Assembly: GCF_000615765.1 (NCBI RefSeq)
Contig: NZ_BAMI01000001.1
Location: 62,001-126,000 of the forward strand
Direction: 5' to 3'
From: Ligilactobacillus equi DSM 15833 = JCM 10991
GTDB taxonomy: Bacteria > Bacillota > Bacilli > Lactobacillales > Lactobacillaceae
Length of the DNA stretch: 64,000 nucleotides
In this document: piece after piece, positions 27,983 to 37,845 of the stretch
Layout of the letters: each line of letters opens with the position of its first letter
Position numbering within the stretch: position 1 is the first letter of the stretch
Position numbers and translations under genes: made by a program
The notes under the pieces: model-generated
Told to the model about the DNA's origin: nothing
The model's database searches: none
What the model saw: only the letters and a program-made list of their open reading frames with translations

Positions 27983-30900
27983 ATGAAAAAAATTTTAATT
28001 GCTAATCGTGGCGAAATTGCGGTCCGCATTATTCGTGCCTGCCAAGAGCTAGGTTTACCAACTGTAGCGGTTTATGCTAAGGAAGATGAGTACGGAATGC
28101 ACCGTTTTAAAGCAGACGAAGCTTATCTCATTGGGGAAGGGAAAAAACCTACAGAAGCCTATCTCGATATTGATGAAATTATTCGGGTAGCGAAACAAAC
28201 CGGTGCGGATGCAATTCACCCTGGCTATGGTTTCTTATCTGAAAATGCGGAATTTTTAAAGAAATGTGTTGCTAATAATATTACCTTTATTGGACCTGAT
28301 TTAAAACACCTCGAAATTTTTGGAGATAAATTAATTGCTAAGCAAGCAGCTCATGCAGCTGGATTAAAGACTATTCCTGGAAGTCAAGATCCGGTTAAAT
28401 CTGTCAATGATGTTCGTGATTTTGGAAGAAAACATGGTTACCCTATTATGATTAAAGCTGCTCTTGGTGGTGGGGGCCGAGGAATGCGAATTATTCACAG
28501 TGAGGCCGAACTAGCGGAAAGCTATGATCGGGCTCGGAGTGAAGCTATGCAATCATTTGGGGATGATGAACTCTATATTGAAAAGTACTTGGTTAACCCT
28601 AAGCACATTGAAGTACAAATCTTGGCTGATAGGTATGGCAATACCTTACACCTTTTTGAACGTGATTGTTCGGTGCAAAGACGGAACCAAAAAGTGATTG
28701 AATTTGCTCCTAGTGTCTTACCAGATAAACGTCGGCAAGAAATTTGTCAAGCAGCTGTAACTTTAGCTAAAAGTGTGGGTTATTACAATGCGGGAACGGT
28801 TGAATTCTTAGTTACAGATGATGATTTTTACTTTGTAGAAGTTAATCCTCGGATTCAAGTTGAACATACGGTAACGGAAATGATTACTGATATTGACATT
28901 GTTCAAGCCCAAATTCAAATTGCTGCAGGAAAAATTTATTTACTGAGATTGGTTTACCACACCAAGTAGATTTGAGTTACCGAGGAGCAGCTATCCAATG
29001 TCGGATTACAACTGAAGACGCGGCGAATAACTTTTTACCAGATACTGGAACGATTGAAACCTACCGTTCACCAGGTGGCTTTGGAGTTCGGTTAGATGGG
29101 GGAAATGCCTACACTGGAGCGGTTATTACGCCTTACTTTGATTCCTTATTAGTCAAGGCTTGTGTACATGCGTTGACTTTTCCTGATACTGTGGCGAAAA
29201 TGCGTCGGGTTCTACAGGAATTTCAAATTCGGGGGGTTAAAACTAACATTACCTTTATGGAAAAAGTGTTAGAAAATTCTGAATTTATTAACGGGCAAGC
29301 CACTACAACCTTTATTGACCAAACTCCTGAGCTTTTTCAAGCTACAGAGTTGGAAGAAGAGGAAAAAGAACAAGATAGATTCATTGATTATATCAGTGAT
29401 GTTACAGTAAATGGCTTTCCAGGTGTTAAAGCACGACCAAAATTAGAAATTCCTGAAGTCCACTTTGAAACGGATTTTGTTAGGTTAAATACTACACCAA
29501 CAGCTAAGGATATCTTGGCCCAAGAAGGCGCTGAAAGCATGGTAGCTTGGATTAAAAATCAAGACAAAGTGCTCCTAACAGACACGACTATGCGGGATGC
29601 TCACCAAAGTCTTTTTGCAACACGGATGCGAACAAAAGATATGTTGCCAGCAATTGAAAATTATGAAAAAGCTTTCCCTAAACTTTTCTCGGCTGAAGTT
29701 TGGGGAGGTGCGACCTTTGACGTGGCTTATCGTTTCTTGAGTGAAGACCCTTGGAAACGGTTAAAGACGATGCGTAAAAAAATGCCACACACACTCCTAC
29801 AGATGCTTTTACGGGGGTCTAACGGGGTAGGATATATGAACTATCCTGATAATGTTTTGCAACGCTTCATTGAGAAGGCTGCTGCTGATGGGGTAGATGT
29901 TTTCCGAATTTTTGACAGTTTAAACTGGATTGATCAAATGGAAAAACCACTGGCGTTTGCTCGGAAGACAGGTAAGATAGCTGAAGGGGCGATGTGTTAC
30001 ACTGGTGATCTTTTATCGCCAAATGAAACGAAGTACACCTTGGATTACTACCGTCACTTAGCAAAGCAGCTAGTTGATGCTGGGGCACAAATTGTAGCGA
30101 TTAAAGACATGGCTGGTCTTTTGAAGCCACAAGCAGCCTTTGAATTGGTGGGACAATTAAAGACGGATTTGGATGTGCCGGTTCATGTCCACACCCATGA
30201 TACGACAGGTAATGGGGTAGCTACTTTGGTGGAAGCAAGCAAAGCTGGTGCTGATATTGTAGACGTTGCTTCTTCGGCCTTGGCAGGAACCACGAGTCAA
30301 CCAAGTATGGCGTCCTTCTACTATGCTATGGAAGGCAATGTAAGGCAACCAGAGCTAGCAATTGACAATATCGAAAAGATTAACCAATATTGGTCACAAA
30401 TCAAGCCACTTTACAAAGATTTTTCTAATAATGTGACAGCACCACAAACGGATATTTACCAAACTCAAATGCCGGGGGGACAATACTCTAATTTGCAACA
30501 ACAAGCGAAATCCTTGGGGATTGACAACTTTGAAGTTGTAAAGAGGAAGTATCAAGAAGTTAACGAGCTTCTCGGTAATATTATTAAGGTAACCCCTAGT
30601 TCCAAAGTGGTAGGTGATCTAGCCTTATTTATGTTACAAAATGATCTAAATAAAGAAACTATTTATGAGAAGGGGAAGACAATAGATTTCCCTAAATCAG
30701 TGGTAGATTTCTTTGCCGGTGATTTAGGTCAACCGGTAGGTGGTTTTCCAACCGAACTGCAAGCACTGGTCTTAAAAGGTAAACAGCCAATTACGGTCCG
30801 GCCAGGTAGTCTAGCACAACCCTACAATTTTGATGAAGGTAAGCGAGAATTAGAAGAATTTTTGAAACGTCCAGCTAGCGAAGAAGAAGTATTATCTTAT

Positions 30901-31413
30901 GCTCTGTACCCTGAAGTATTCAAGACTTATATTACCAACAAGCGGCGTTTTGGCCAAATCCAGCGTCTAGATACGACCACTTTTTATCAAGGAATGCGAG
31001 TTGGTGAAACTATGCACTTTGAAATGGGGCCAGGCAAGACTATGTTGATTACTCTGGATTCAATTTCTGAACCTGACGAAAAAGGGATGCGTAATATGTT
31101 CTATTCTGTTAACGGTCAAGTCTTACAAGCCACGGTGAAGGATCAAAGCCAAAAAGTTACTGAAAATGCGATTCCTAAGGCAGATTTGAGTGATGAAAGT
31201 CAAATCGCAGCTACTTTAAGTGGATCGGTCTTGAAAGTACAAGTTCAAGAAGGTGAAAAGGTCAAGTTAGGCCAAGAATTAATTATTACTGAAGCCATGA
31301 AGATGGAAACGGCGATTAAAGCCCCATTTGCTGGGATAGTAAAACGGATTTATGTTAAAAATGGTGATACGTTGGCGAGCCAAGACCTCTTAATGGAAGT
31401 TCAAAAGGATTAG
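27983..31413 (+). CDS. pyc: Pyruvate carboxylase (frame broken by a 1-base loss near 28930)
   Basis: Pyruvate carboxylase makes oxaloacetate from pyruvate, bicarbonate and ATP. The order is biotin carboxylase (from MKKILIANRGEIAVRII; ATP-grasp loop GGGGRGMRI), carboxyltransferase (DTTMRDAHQSLFATRMRT; metal histidines in HVHTHDTTG), and the biotinyl domain with EAMKMET at the C-terminus. The frame breaks at 28930-28934: five As after CAGG where six restore GKNLFTEIGLPHQVDLSYRG. Repaired length is 1143 aa, normal. Probably a sequence error. Translation start is unusual (see RBS entry). Confidence 0.95.
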
Positions 31414-31416
31414 GAT

Positions 31417-31740
31417 GTGGAACTTTTGGAAGAATTTGTAGCCCAAAAAAGACGGGGAATCTTTGTTTACTTACAGCATCTCAAGCAAAGTAAGCAGATG
31501 CGTCGTTTCGGTGCTATTCAATATGTTTCTCGTAAGATGAAATATGTCTTACTTTATGTAAATGAAGAAGACGTCGAGAAAACCGTAGCGCAACTACGTA
31601 AGCTACGTTATGTTAAGGATATCATTTTGTCACCACGTCCAGAGTTGGTGACGGATTTTGAAAAAATGATTGGGACCTTCAAATTAACCGCAGAAGATCA
31701 AGAAAAATTTGTAAATAAAGGTGAGAAGAAAGAATCATGA
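31417..31740 (+). CDS. YlbG family (UPF0298) protein
   Basis: A 107-aa protein of the YlbG/UPF0298 (DUF2129) family. Characteristic segments are RGIFVYLQHLKQSKQMRRFG and YVSRKMKYVLLYVNEED near the N-terminus and VKDIILSPRPEL in the middle. Function is unknown. It uses GTG at 31417, 3 nt after pyc, and its stop overlaps the rsmD start (ATGA), so it is in one translationally coupled block with rsmD and coaD. That is also the arrangement in Bacillus (ylbG-ylbH-coaD). Confidence 0.93.
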   Translation: MELLEEFVAQKRRGIFVYLQHLKQSKQMRRFGAIQYVSRKMKYVLLYVNEEDVEKTVAQLRKLRYVKDIILSPRPELVTDFEKMIGTFKLTAEDQEKFVNKGEKKES

Positions 31741-32300
31741 GAGTAATCGCTGGAAAATATGGTGGACGCCGCCTCAAGGCGGTACCGGGGATGCAAACCC
31801 GTCCCACAACCGATAAGGTCAAAGAATCAATGTTTAATATTATGGGACCTTATTTTGCGGGTGGGAAGTCGTTAGACTTATTTGCCGGCTCTGGTGGCTT
31901 GTCAATCGAAGCTGTTTCCCGCGGAATTGACCACGCAACTCTGATTGACCGTCAATACCAAGCTGTTAAAACGATTAAGGAAAATATCGCCGTTACCAAG
32001 GAAGAAGATTGCTTTCAGGTGTTTAAAGGTGATGCTTTTAAGGTCATGGAACGTTTGGCTTTGGCTGGAAAAAGTTATGATTTGGTCTTCTTAGATCCAC
32101 CTTACAAGAAGCAGCAAATTCTAGTCACCATTGAAAAATTGGTGACCTTAAACTTGTTAAATGAGGATGCAATAATTGTTTGTGAAACCGATGAAGACGC
32201 TCATTTACCAGGTGAATTAACCGGTTTTGAATGTTTCAAACAGGTTAATTATGGAATTACCTACTTAACTTATTATCGGTATTTAGGTGGTGAAGTTTAG
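31737..32300 (+). CDS. rsmD: 16S rRNA (guanine966-N2)-methyltransferase RsmD
   Basis: RsmD (187 aa) methylates G966 of 16S rRNA. It starts MRVIAGKYGGRRLKAVPG with TRPTTDKVKESMFN, both family marks. The SAM-binding loop is LDLFAGSGGLSIEAVSRG and the catalytic motif is VFLDPPYKK. The start overlaps the ylbG stop (ATGA at 31737), and the coaD GTG overlaps its stop, so expression of the three is linked. Confidence 0.96.
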   Translation: MRVIAGKYGGRRLKAVPGMQTRPTTDKVKESMFNIMGPYFAGGKSLDLFAGSGGLSIEAVSRGIDHATLIDRQYQAVKTIKENIAVTKEEDCFQVFKGDAFKVMERLALAGKSYDLVFLDPPYKKQQILVTIEKLVTLNLLNEDAIIVCETDEDAHLPGELTGFECFKQVNYGITYLTYYRYLGGEV

Positions 32301-32788
32301 TGAAAGCTATTTTTCCAGGAAGCTTTGATCCTTTAACTAATGGCCACTTAGATTTAATCAAACGGGCAAGTCAGCTTTATGATCAACTTTTAGTTGTTGT
32401 GGGCAATAATACCAGTAAAAAAGCGTGGTTTAGTCCGACAGAAAAACTTGTCTTGTTACAAGAAGCCTGTCAAGGGTTAGATAATGTGTCTATTCAAATT
32501 TTACCGGCAGACTTAACCGTAAACTTGGCCCGCGAAGTCGAGGCTCAAGTGATTATACGTGGAGTTCGCAATCACCAGGATTTTGAGTACGAACAAACGA
32601 TTGCTAACTTAAATAAGAAATTAGCGCCTGAAATCGAAACACTCTTGTTATTTGCAGATGAAAAGTATACGGCCTTATCTTCCTCGATGCTCAAGGAGAT
32701 TGCCCGTTTTGGGGGTGATATTTCTGAATTAGTGCCTTCCGTGGTTGTTAAAGCCATGCAGGCCAAGCTATCGGGAATGGAAGTTTAA
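32300..32788 (+). CDS. coaD: Phosphopantetheine adenylyltransferase
   Basis: CoaD (162 aa) transfers AMP from ATP to 4'-phosphopantetheine, the penultimate step of CoA synthesis. The nucleotidyltransferase motif PGSFDPLTNGHLDL (TxGH type) is at the N-terminus. RGVRNHQDFEYEQ and YTALSSSMLKEIARFGGD follow, as in all CoaD proteins. The start is GTG 32300, overlapping the last base of rsmD. The next gene in many lactobacilli (a YlbL-type protease) is absent here; a terminator follows. Confidence 0.96.
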   Translation: MKAIFPGSFDPLTNGHLDLIKRASQLYDQLLVVVGNNTSKKAWFSPTEKLVLLQEACQGLDNVSIQILPADLTVNLAREVEAQVIIRGVRNHQDFEYEQTIANLNKKLAPEIETLLLFADEKYTALSSSMLKEIARFGGDISELVPSVVVKAMQAKLSGMEV

Positions 32789-33106
32789 TGTAATGGGTTA
32801 ATTGTAGAATCCTGTGGTCAACCCCTAAATGACAATTTTTAGTCAAGTTTAATCAATCTAAGAATTAAGCCAAAATTCTTAGATTGTTTTTTAATACATT
32901 TAAATATTTGAATTGATAAAAAGGGGAAATTTACCCAGAAAAATGCATAAAATAACCCCTTTAAATTATATTTAAAAAATTAAATTTATAGAACCATAAA
33001 ATTTCGTTAAAGAATTTAATTGGCATATTACGTGGGAAAAATGGTAAAATATAATGTGATGCGTTTTGCGTAGAGAAATCCTTTAGAAAGTGTAGGAGAA
33101 TATCTA
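32789..33106. other. Intergenic region coaD-rnz: terminator and rnz promoter
   Basis: This 318-base stretch holds a terminator at 32854-32892 and, beyond it, very AT-rich DNA. AAAGGGG (about 32921) and CCCCTTT (about 32958) could pair over a long loop, without a T-run. TATAAT at about 33051, in AAAATATAATGTG, is the likely -10 of rnz, and TAGGAG precedes its ATG. I see no gene in it. Confidence 0.6.
32854..32892 (+). terminator. Intrinsic terminator of the pyc-coaD block
   Basis: CAATCTAAGAATT (32854-32866) pairs perfectly with AATTCTTAGATTG (32874-32886), followed by six T. Confidence 0.9.
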
Positions 33107-34042
33107 ATGGAATTAGAATTTTTAGGAACTGGGGCTGGCTCACCCGCTAAATTTCGGAATGTGACTTCAATTGCTTTGAAACTTCTAGATGAAAGTAATG
33201 AAATTTGGCTCTTCGATGTCGGTGAGGGCACCCAACACCAAATTTTAAAAACAACAATTCGGCCACGAAAGGTTGATCGAATTTTCATCACGCACTTACA
33301 TGGAGATCACTTGTTTGGTTTGCCTGGCTTTTTAAGCAGTCGTTCCTTTCAAGGTGGCGATCAAATGGGGCCACTAACGATTTATGGGCCTAAAGGGGTC
33401 AAAGAGTTTGTGCAAACGAGTTTACGCATTTCCCAAAGTAAGTTATCTTACCCCATTAATTATGTTGAATTAGAAGATGAAGGGGTCATTTTAGATACGG
33501 ACCGTTTCACCGTGGAATTTAAGAATTTAGAACATCGGATTCAAAGTGTCGGTTACCGTGTGGTGGAAAAAGATTATCCTGGCGAACTTTTAGTTGATAA
33601 GTTGCGTGCCGACCAAGTTCCTGCCGGCCCGCTTTACGGGCAATTGAAGGCAGGAAAGACTGTGACTCTACCAGACGGCCGTGTTTTGGATGGTAAGGAC
33701 TACTTAGGTGCAAACAAGAAAGGTCGAATTATTACCATCTTAGGTGATACTCGTCAAGTACCCAATATCGAAACTTTGGCTCAAGATGCCGATATTTTGG
33801 TGCATGAAAGTACTTTTGGAAAAGGTGAGGGTAAGTTAGCGCGTAACTACTACCACTCAACTTCCGTTCAAGCCGCAACCGTTGCCCAAAAGGCTGGCGT
33901 CAAACAGTTGTTACTGACGCACATTTCTGCTCGGTATGTGGGGCCTTTGGTGCATCGGTTAGAAAAAGATGCTCAAGCGATCTTCGCTAATACCAAGGTG
34001 GTACGTGACTTTGATGTTTACCAGGTGCCGTTTCCCAAATAG
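33107..34042 (+). CDS. rnz: Ribonuclease Z
   Basis: RNase Z (311 aa) removes the 3' trailer of tRNA precursors lacking an encoded CCA end. Zinc ligands are in [14 protein letters not shown] (HxHxDH), with further ligands in GDTR and [10 protein letters not shown], and the late histidine is in [10 protein letters not shown]. The N-terminal [18 protein letters not shown] is typical. ATG at 33107 follows TAGGAG. It leads a run rnz-SDR-recJ-apt conserved in lactobacilli. Confidence 0.96.
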   Translation: MELEFLGTGAGSPAKFRNVTSIALKLLDESNEIWLFDVGEGTQHQILKTTIRPRKVDRIFITHLHGDHLFGLPGFLSSRSFQGGDQMGPLTIYGPKGVKEFVQTSLRISQSKLSYPINYVELEDEGVILDTDRFTVEFKNLEHRIQSVGYRVVEKDYPGELLVDKLRADQVPAGPLYGQLKAGKTVTLPDGRVLDGKDYLGANKKGRIITILGDTRQVPNIETLAQDADILVHESTFGKGEGKLARNYYHSTSVQAATVAQKAGVKQLLLTHISARYVGPLVHRLEKDAQAIFANTKVVRDFDVYQVPFPK

Positions 34043-34054
34043 AAAGGAAAGACA

Positions 34055-34861
34055 ATGACATATCGACAGTTAAAAGATTTGACCAACCGTGTGGCGTTGG
34101 TCACTGGAGCTTCAGGGGGCTTGGGCGAACAAATTGCCTATGAATTAGCTCAAAGAGGCGCTATTGTGGTGGCCTGTGCCCGCCGGATGGAACAGTTAGA
34201 AAATGTAGTTGCCAATTGCCAGGCCTTATCTGGAAAGTTGGCTTTTGCTTACCAATTAGATGTAAGTAATCCTGAACAAATTGAATCCGTGGTGACCAAG
34301 GTGGAGGCTAAAGTCGGTCCAATTGACGTTTTGGTTAATAATGCCGGCTTTGGAATGATGGAAACTGCCTTAGATTTTGACATGAGCATTGCAGAAGAAA
34401 TGTTTCGGGTCAATGTCTTAGGTCTTATGTATATGACCAAATACACAGCCTTACAGATGGCAAGTCGTCAGCGTGGGGCAATTGTCAACATTGCCTCCAT
34501 GGCTGGGAAAATTGCCACTCCTAAGGCCAGTGTTTATTCCGCTAGTAAGTTTGCGGTTTTAGGTTATTCCAATGCTTTGCGCTTGGAACTTAAACCCTTA
34601 GGAATTTCCGTTTTAACCGTAAATCCAGGACCAATCAAGACACATTTTTTCGACCGAGCTGATCGCTCTGGTAACTACTTGAAAAGTTTGGGGAGTTATG
34701 TACTTGACCCGCAAGTGGTGGCCCACAAAATTGTCAAAGCTATTGGGACAAATAAGCGTGAAATCAACCTCCCTAAGAGTATGAATGTCGCACATCATCT
34801 CTACCAGGTTTTCCCACATATAGGTGATCATTTAACTGGGGGAGTTTTTAATAAAAAATAA
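34055..34861 (+). CDS. Short-chain dehydrogenase/reductase family protein
   Basis: A 268-aa classical SDR using NAD(P)H. The cofactor loop is VTGASGGLGEQIAYELA, and CARR after the second strand hints at NADPH preference. NNAGFGMM follows, with the catalytic serine in NIASMAGK and Tyr/Lys in YSASKFAVLG. Substrate is unknown. It begins 12 nt after rnz and is followed 18 nt later by recJ; this placement is common in the family but has no obvious metabolic reason. Confidence 0.92.
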   Translation: MTYRQLKDLTNRVALVTGASGGLGEQIAYELAQRGAIVVACARRMEQLENVVANCQALSGKLAFAYQLDVSNPEQIESVVTKVEAKVGPIDVLVNNAGFGMMETALDFDMSIAEEMFRVNVLGLMYMTKYTALQMASRQRGAIVNIASMAGKIATPKASVYSASKFAVLGYSNALRLELKPLGISVLTVNPGPIKTHFFDRADRSGNYLKSLGSYVLDPQVVAHKIVKAIGTNKREINLPKSMNVAHHLYQVFPHIGDHLTGGVFNKK

Positions 34862-34879
34862 CGAGAGGGGATGCTTTGG

Positions 34880-37243
34880 GTGGAAGCAAAATATACGTGG
34901 AAGATAATGTCAGCTAACCAAGACCAAGCCAATGAACTAAGCCGTGAGTTAGGGCTTGATCCTATTATTGCCCAACTATTGGTTGCGCGGGGTTACGAGG
35001 ATGTAGCTAGTGCGCAGGCCTTTTTAAAGCCGTCACCGGACGGTTTTTACGATCCATTCTTATTACATGACATGGATCAAGCTGTAAAACGGATTCAAAT
35101 AGCTGCGGAAAAGGGCGAAAAGGTTGTTGTCTATGGGGATTACGATGTTGATGGTTTGACCAGTACGGCCATTGTTTATGAAGTGCTCAAGGAAATGTTG
35201 GGGATGGATGTCTCTTACTACATTCCAGACCGTTTTCAAGATGGTTACGGACCTAACCTTGCAGTTTACGAGCGACTGATTGATGAAGGTAACCAGCTAA
35301 TTATCACTGTGGATAACGGGATTACGGGAAGTCAAGCCGTAGCCTATGCCAAAAGTCGCAACGTTGATGTGATTGTGACTGATCACCACGAATTACCCGC
35401 CCAATTGCCTGAGGCTTACGCTGTGGTACACCCTCGTTATCCGGAAAGTGAATATCCGTTTGGTGGCCTGTCTGGGGCCGGGGTGGCTTTCAAATTAGCT
35501 TCTGCCCTCTTAGATGAAATTCCGGAAGATTTCTTGGACTTGGCGGCCTTAGGAACTGTCGCGGATTTGGTGGAACTTAAGGATGAAAACCGACTTTTGG
35601 TAACTTTTGGGCTTCAAGCTTTAAACTTAGGGCAAAGACCGGGACTGGCTTATCTAGTATCGGAAATGGGTAAACACCTCGGGGACCTGACGGAAAGCGA
35701 TATTGGCTTTGGTTTGGGTCCGCGCTTAAATGCTCTCGGGCGGATGGGTAATGCTCAAGAAGGAGTCGAATTTCTGACGACTTTAGATGATCAAAGAGCC
35801 CAAGAACTAGCTAAGAAGCTGCAAGCCTTGAATACTAAACGGCAAGAAGTCGTGGAACAAATTGAAGCTGAAGCTTTGCAAAATTTGGAAGATAGTCATT
35901 TGGTGAACCTGGTGGCTGGTCCTGACTGGAATGAAGGCGTGGTCGGCATTGTGGCTAGTCGCCTGGTGGAAAAGACGGGGAAACCAAGTCTAGTTCTTAG
36001 TCTTAAAGATGATATTGCCAAAGGTTCGGGGCGGTCGGTGACAGCCTTTAACCTCTTTGAGGCTTTGGATGGACATCGGGACATCATGGAAAAATTTGGG
36101 GGGCACCACATGGCTTGTGGCCTGACAATTAAGGAAGAAAATTTGCCCAAACTTCAAGAAATCTTAGATCAAGCGGCCCAAGCTGTTAACCTCGAGCAGG
36201 CTAGGAAGCCTGAATTAACTCTAGCCGGAATTTTACCCTTGGCTAGTGTGAATTTTGAATTGGTGGATAGCCTCAAAGCTTTAGCACCATTTGGAGTAGG
36301 TAACGAACAACCCTATTTCGGCTTAACAGATTATCAGGTTCAAAGTACTCGTCAGTTAAGTGAGGGAAAACACCTTAAGCTACAATTGGCGAGTGCAAAT
36401 CCGCTTAAACCTGCTCAAATGGATGTCATGTTCTTCAAGGTGGCTGACCAAATTGAAGCCATGACCAGTCAGGTTGATCAACTAGAATTTGTCGGTCAAT
36501 TGGAAATCAACGAATGGCAAGGGCGACGCAGTTTACAAATGTTAGCAACTGATTGGCAAATTGCGACAGAAACGGCCATTAGTCTCAAGGAAGATACTAG
36601 CATATCAGAAACTGGGGTGCGCGTCGTAGACGGCCGAATGGCTTCCGGGCAAGATTTACTTGAAATTTTGCAAGCAGGAGGTAATTTTTTGATTTTTGAT
36701 ACTAAATTGCTGGAACGTTCTCGCCAGGTCGTAACGAATAACCAAAGTTTTATGGTGGGCCCCAGTGAAATTGCTCAACTAACAGAGGCTAAAGGAGTGA
36801 CTTTCGTGGATTGTCCGCCCGATTTAGCTACCTTAAGTGAGGTTTTGGGTCAGTTAAAGTGTCAACAAATTAACCTAATTTTTTATAGTAAGGATAATTT
36901 AGCCAATTATCAGTTACCACAGCACGCAGAATTTGGTATGATGTATAAGTACCTGCTCCGGCATGGCGAAATTTATCGTCAAAGTCTAAATCAACACGCC
37001 CGAGCGTTGAAGATGTCACGTTCAAGATTAAATTTCATCTTAAACGTGTTTTTTGACGCCGGATTTGTTAAAATAAGACAGGACAGAAATTCTTTTTGGA
37101 TTGAACCTAGTGAAACCAAAAAAGATTTAATTCAGACCAATGTATATCAACAGCAATTAGCACGGATCAAAGTCCACCAACAATTGCTAGCAAGTACTAG
37201 TCAAGACCTAGAAAATTGGGTCTTGGCACAGATGGCGAAATAA
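34880..37243 (+). CDS. recJ: Single-stranded-DNA exonuclease RecJ
   Basis: RecJ (787 aa) is a 5'-3' ssDNA exonuclease in recombination and mismatch repair. DHH-family motifs: [17 protein letters not shown] near residue 85, TDHHELP, then the DHHA1 part with GSGRSV and [10 protein letters not shown]. An OB domain and a Firmicutes-type C-terminal region follow. The GTG at 34880 lies 9 nt after GAGGGG and gives [11 protein letters not shown]; the ATG at 34871 directly abuts the SD and is unlikely. apt follows closely. Confidence 0.95.
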   Translation: MEAKYTWKIMSANQDQANELSRELGLDPIIAQLLVARGYEDVASAQAFLKPSPDGFYDPFLLHDMDQAVKRIQIAAEKGEKVVVYGDYDVDGLTSTAIVYEVLKEMLGMDVSYYIPDRFQDGYGPNLAVYERLIDEGNQLIITVDNGITGSQAVAYAKSRNVDVIVTDHHELPAQLPEAYAVVHPRYPESEYPFGGLSGAGVAFKLASALLDEIPEDFLDLAALGTVADLVELKDENRLLVTFGLQALNLGQRPGLAYLVSEMGKHLGDLTESDIGFGLGPRLNALGRMGNAQEGVEFLTTLDDQRAQELAKKLQALNTKRQEVVEQIEAEALQNLEDSHLVNLVAGPDWNEGVVGIVASRLVEKTGKPSLVLSLKDDIAKGSGRSVTAFNLFEALDGHRDIMEKFGGHHMACGLTIKEENLPKLQEILDQAAQAVNLEQARKPELTLAGILPLASVNFELVDSLKALAPFGVGNEQPYFGLTDYQVQSTRQLSEGKHLKLQLASANPLKPAQMDVMFFKVADQIEAMTSQVDQLEFVGQLEINEWQGRRSLQMLATDWQIATETAISLKEDTSISETGVRVVDGRMASGQDLLEILQAGGNFLIFDTKLLERSRQVVTNNQSFMVGPSEIAQLTEAKGVTFVDCPPDLATLSEVLGQLKCQQINLIFYSKDNLANYQLPQHAEFGMMYKYLLRHGEIYRQSLNQHARALKMSRSRLNFILNVFFDAGFVKIRQDRNSFWIEPSETKKDLIQTNVYQQQLARIKVHQQLLASTSQDLENWVLAQMAK

Positions 37244-37260
37244 AGGAGAAATTTCAATCT

Positions 37261-37778
37261 ATGGCAGTAGATTTACACAATTATGTCGCAAGTATTCCTG
37301 ATTACCCCGAAAAAGGTGTTGTTTTTCGGGACTTATCCCCATTAATGGCTGATGGCCAAGCTTACAAGCAAGCCACTGACCAAATCGTTCAATTCGCACG
37401 GGACAAAGGTGTTGAAATGATTGTGGGACCTGAAGCGCGCGGTTTTATCGTGGGTTGTCCGGTTGCGTATGATTTAGGTGTTGGTTTTGCGCCAGCTCGT
37501 AAGAAGGGTAAGTTACCACGGGAAACTGTTAAGGCAGAATATGCTTTAGAGTACGGGACTTCCGAACTTCATATGCACAAAGATGCCGTGAAACCGGGTC
37601 AAAAAGTGCTCATCACCGACGACCTTTTGGCTACAGGTGGACTATTAAAGCCACTATTGATTTAGTAGAAAGCCTCGGGGGAATCGTCGTGGGTTGTGCC
37701 TTTTTAATCGAATTAGATGCCTTAAACGGTCGTGACAAGCTTGAAGGCTACGACGTTCTAAGTTTAATGCACTACTAA
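37261..37778 (+). CDS. apt: Adenine phosphoribosyltransferase (frame broken by a 1-base loss near 37640)
   Basis: Apt salvages adenine to AMP with PRPP. The protein starts [20 protein letters not shown], has the adenine-binding [12 protein letters not shown] and the PRPP loop [12 protein letters not shown]. After that the frame is lost: GGTGGACTATT is seen, while GGTGGAACTATT would give [16 protein letters not shown]. The rest of the protein lies in the other frame to TAA at 37776-37778 (ending SLMHY). Repaired length is 172 aa, exactly typical. Probably a sequence error. Confidence 0.94.
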
Positions 37779-37805
37779 AATTAGACTCCTTCGAGTCGTA
37801 AAAGA

Positions 37806-37842
37806 AAAAGCTATGTTGTCTAGATTGGCAACATAGCTTTTT
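37806..37842. terminator. Bidirectional terminator between apt and the YfhO-like gene
   Basis: AAAAGCTATGTTG and CAACATAGCTTTTT form a 9-bp G/C-containing stem flanked by A and T runs, suited to both converging genes. A smaller hairpin GACTC-CTTC-GAGTC precedes it at about 37784. Confidence 0.85.
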
Positions 37843-37845
37843 AAA

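Noticed and set aside
32900-33050. AT-rich segment between coaD and rnz as a possible origin or small gene
   Set aside because: No DnaA-box cluster and no ORF with an SD; it looks like a promoter-upstream spacer.
37784-37797. Small GACTC-CTTC-GAGTC hairpin after apt as the terminator
   Set aside because: It has no T-run; the following stem at 37806-37842 is the better terminator.
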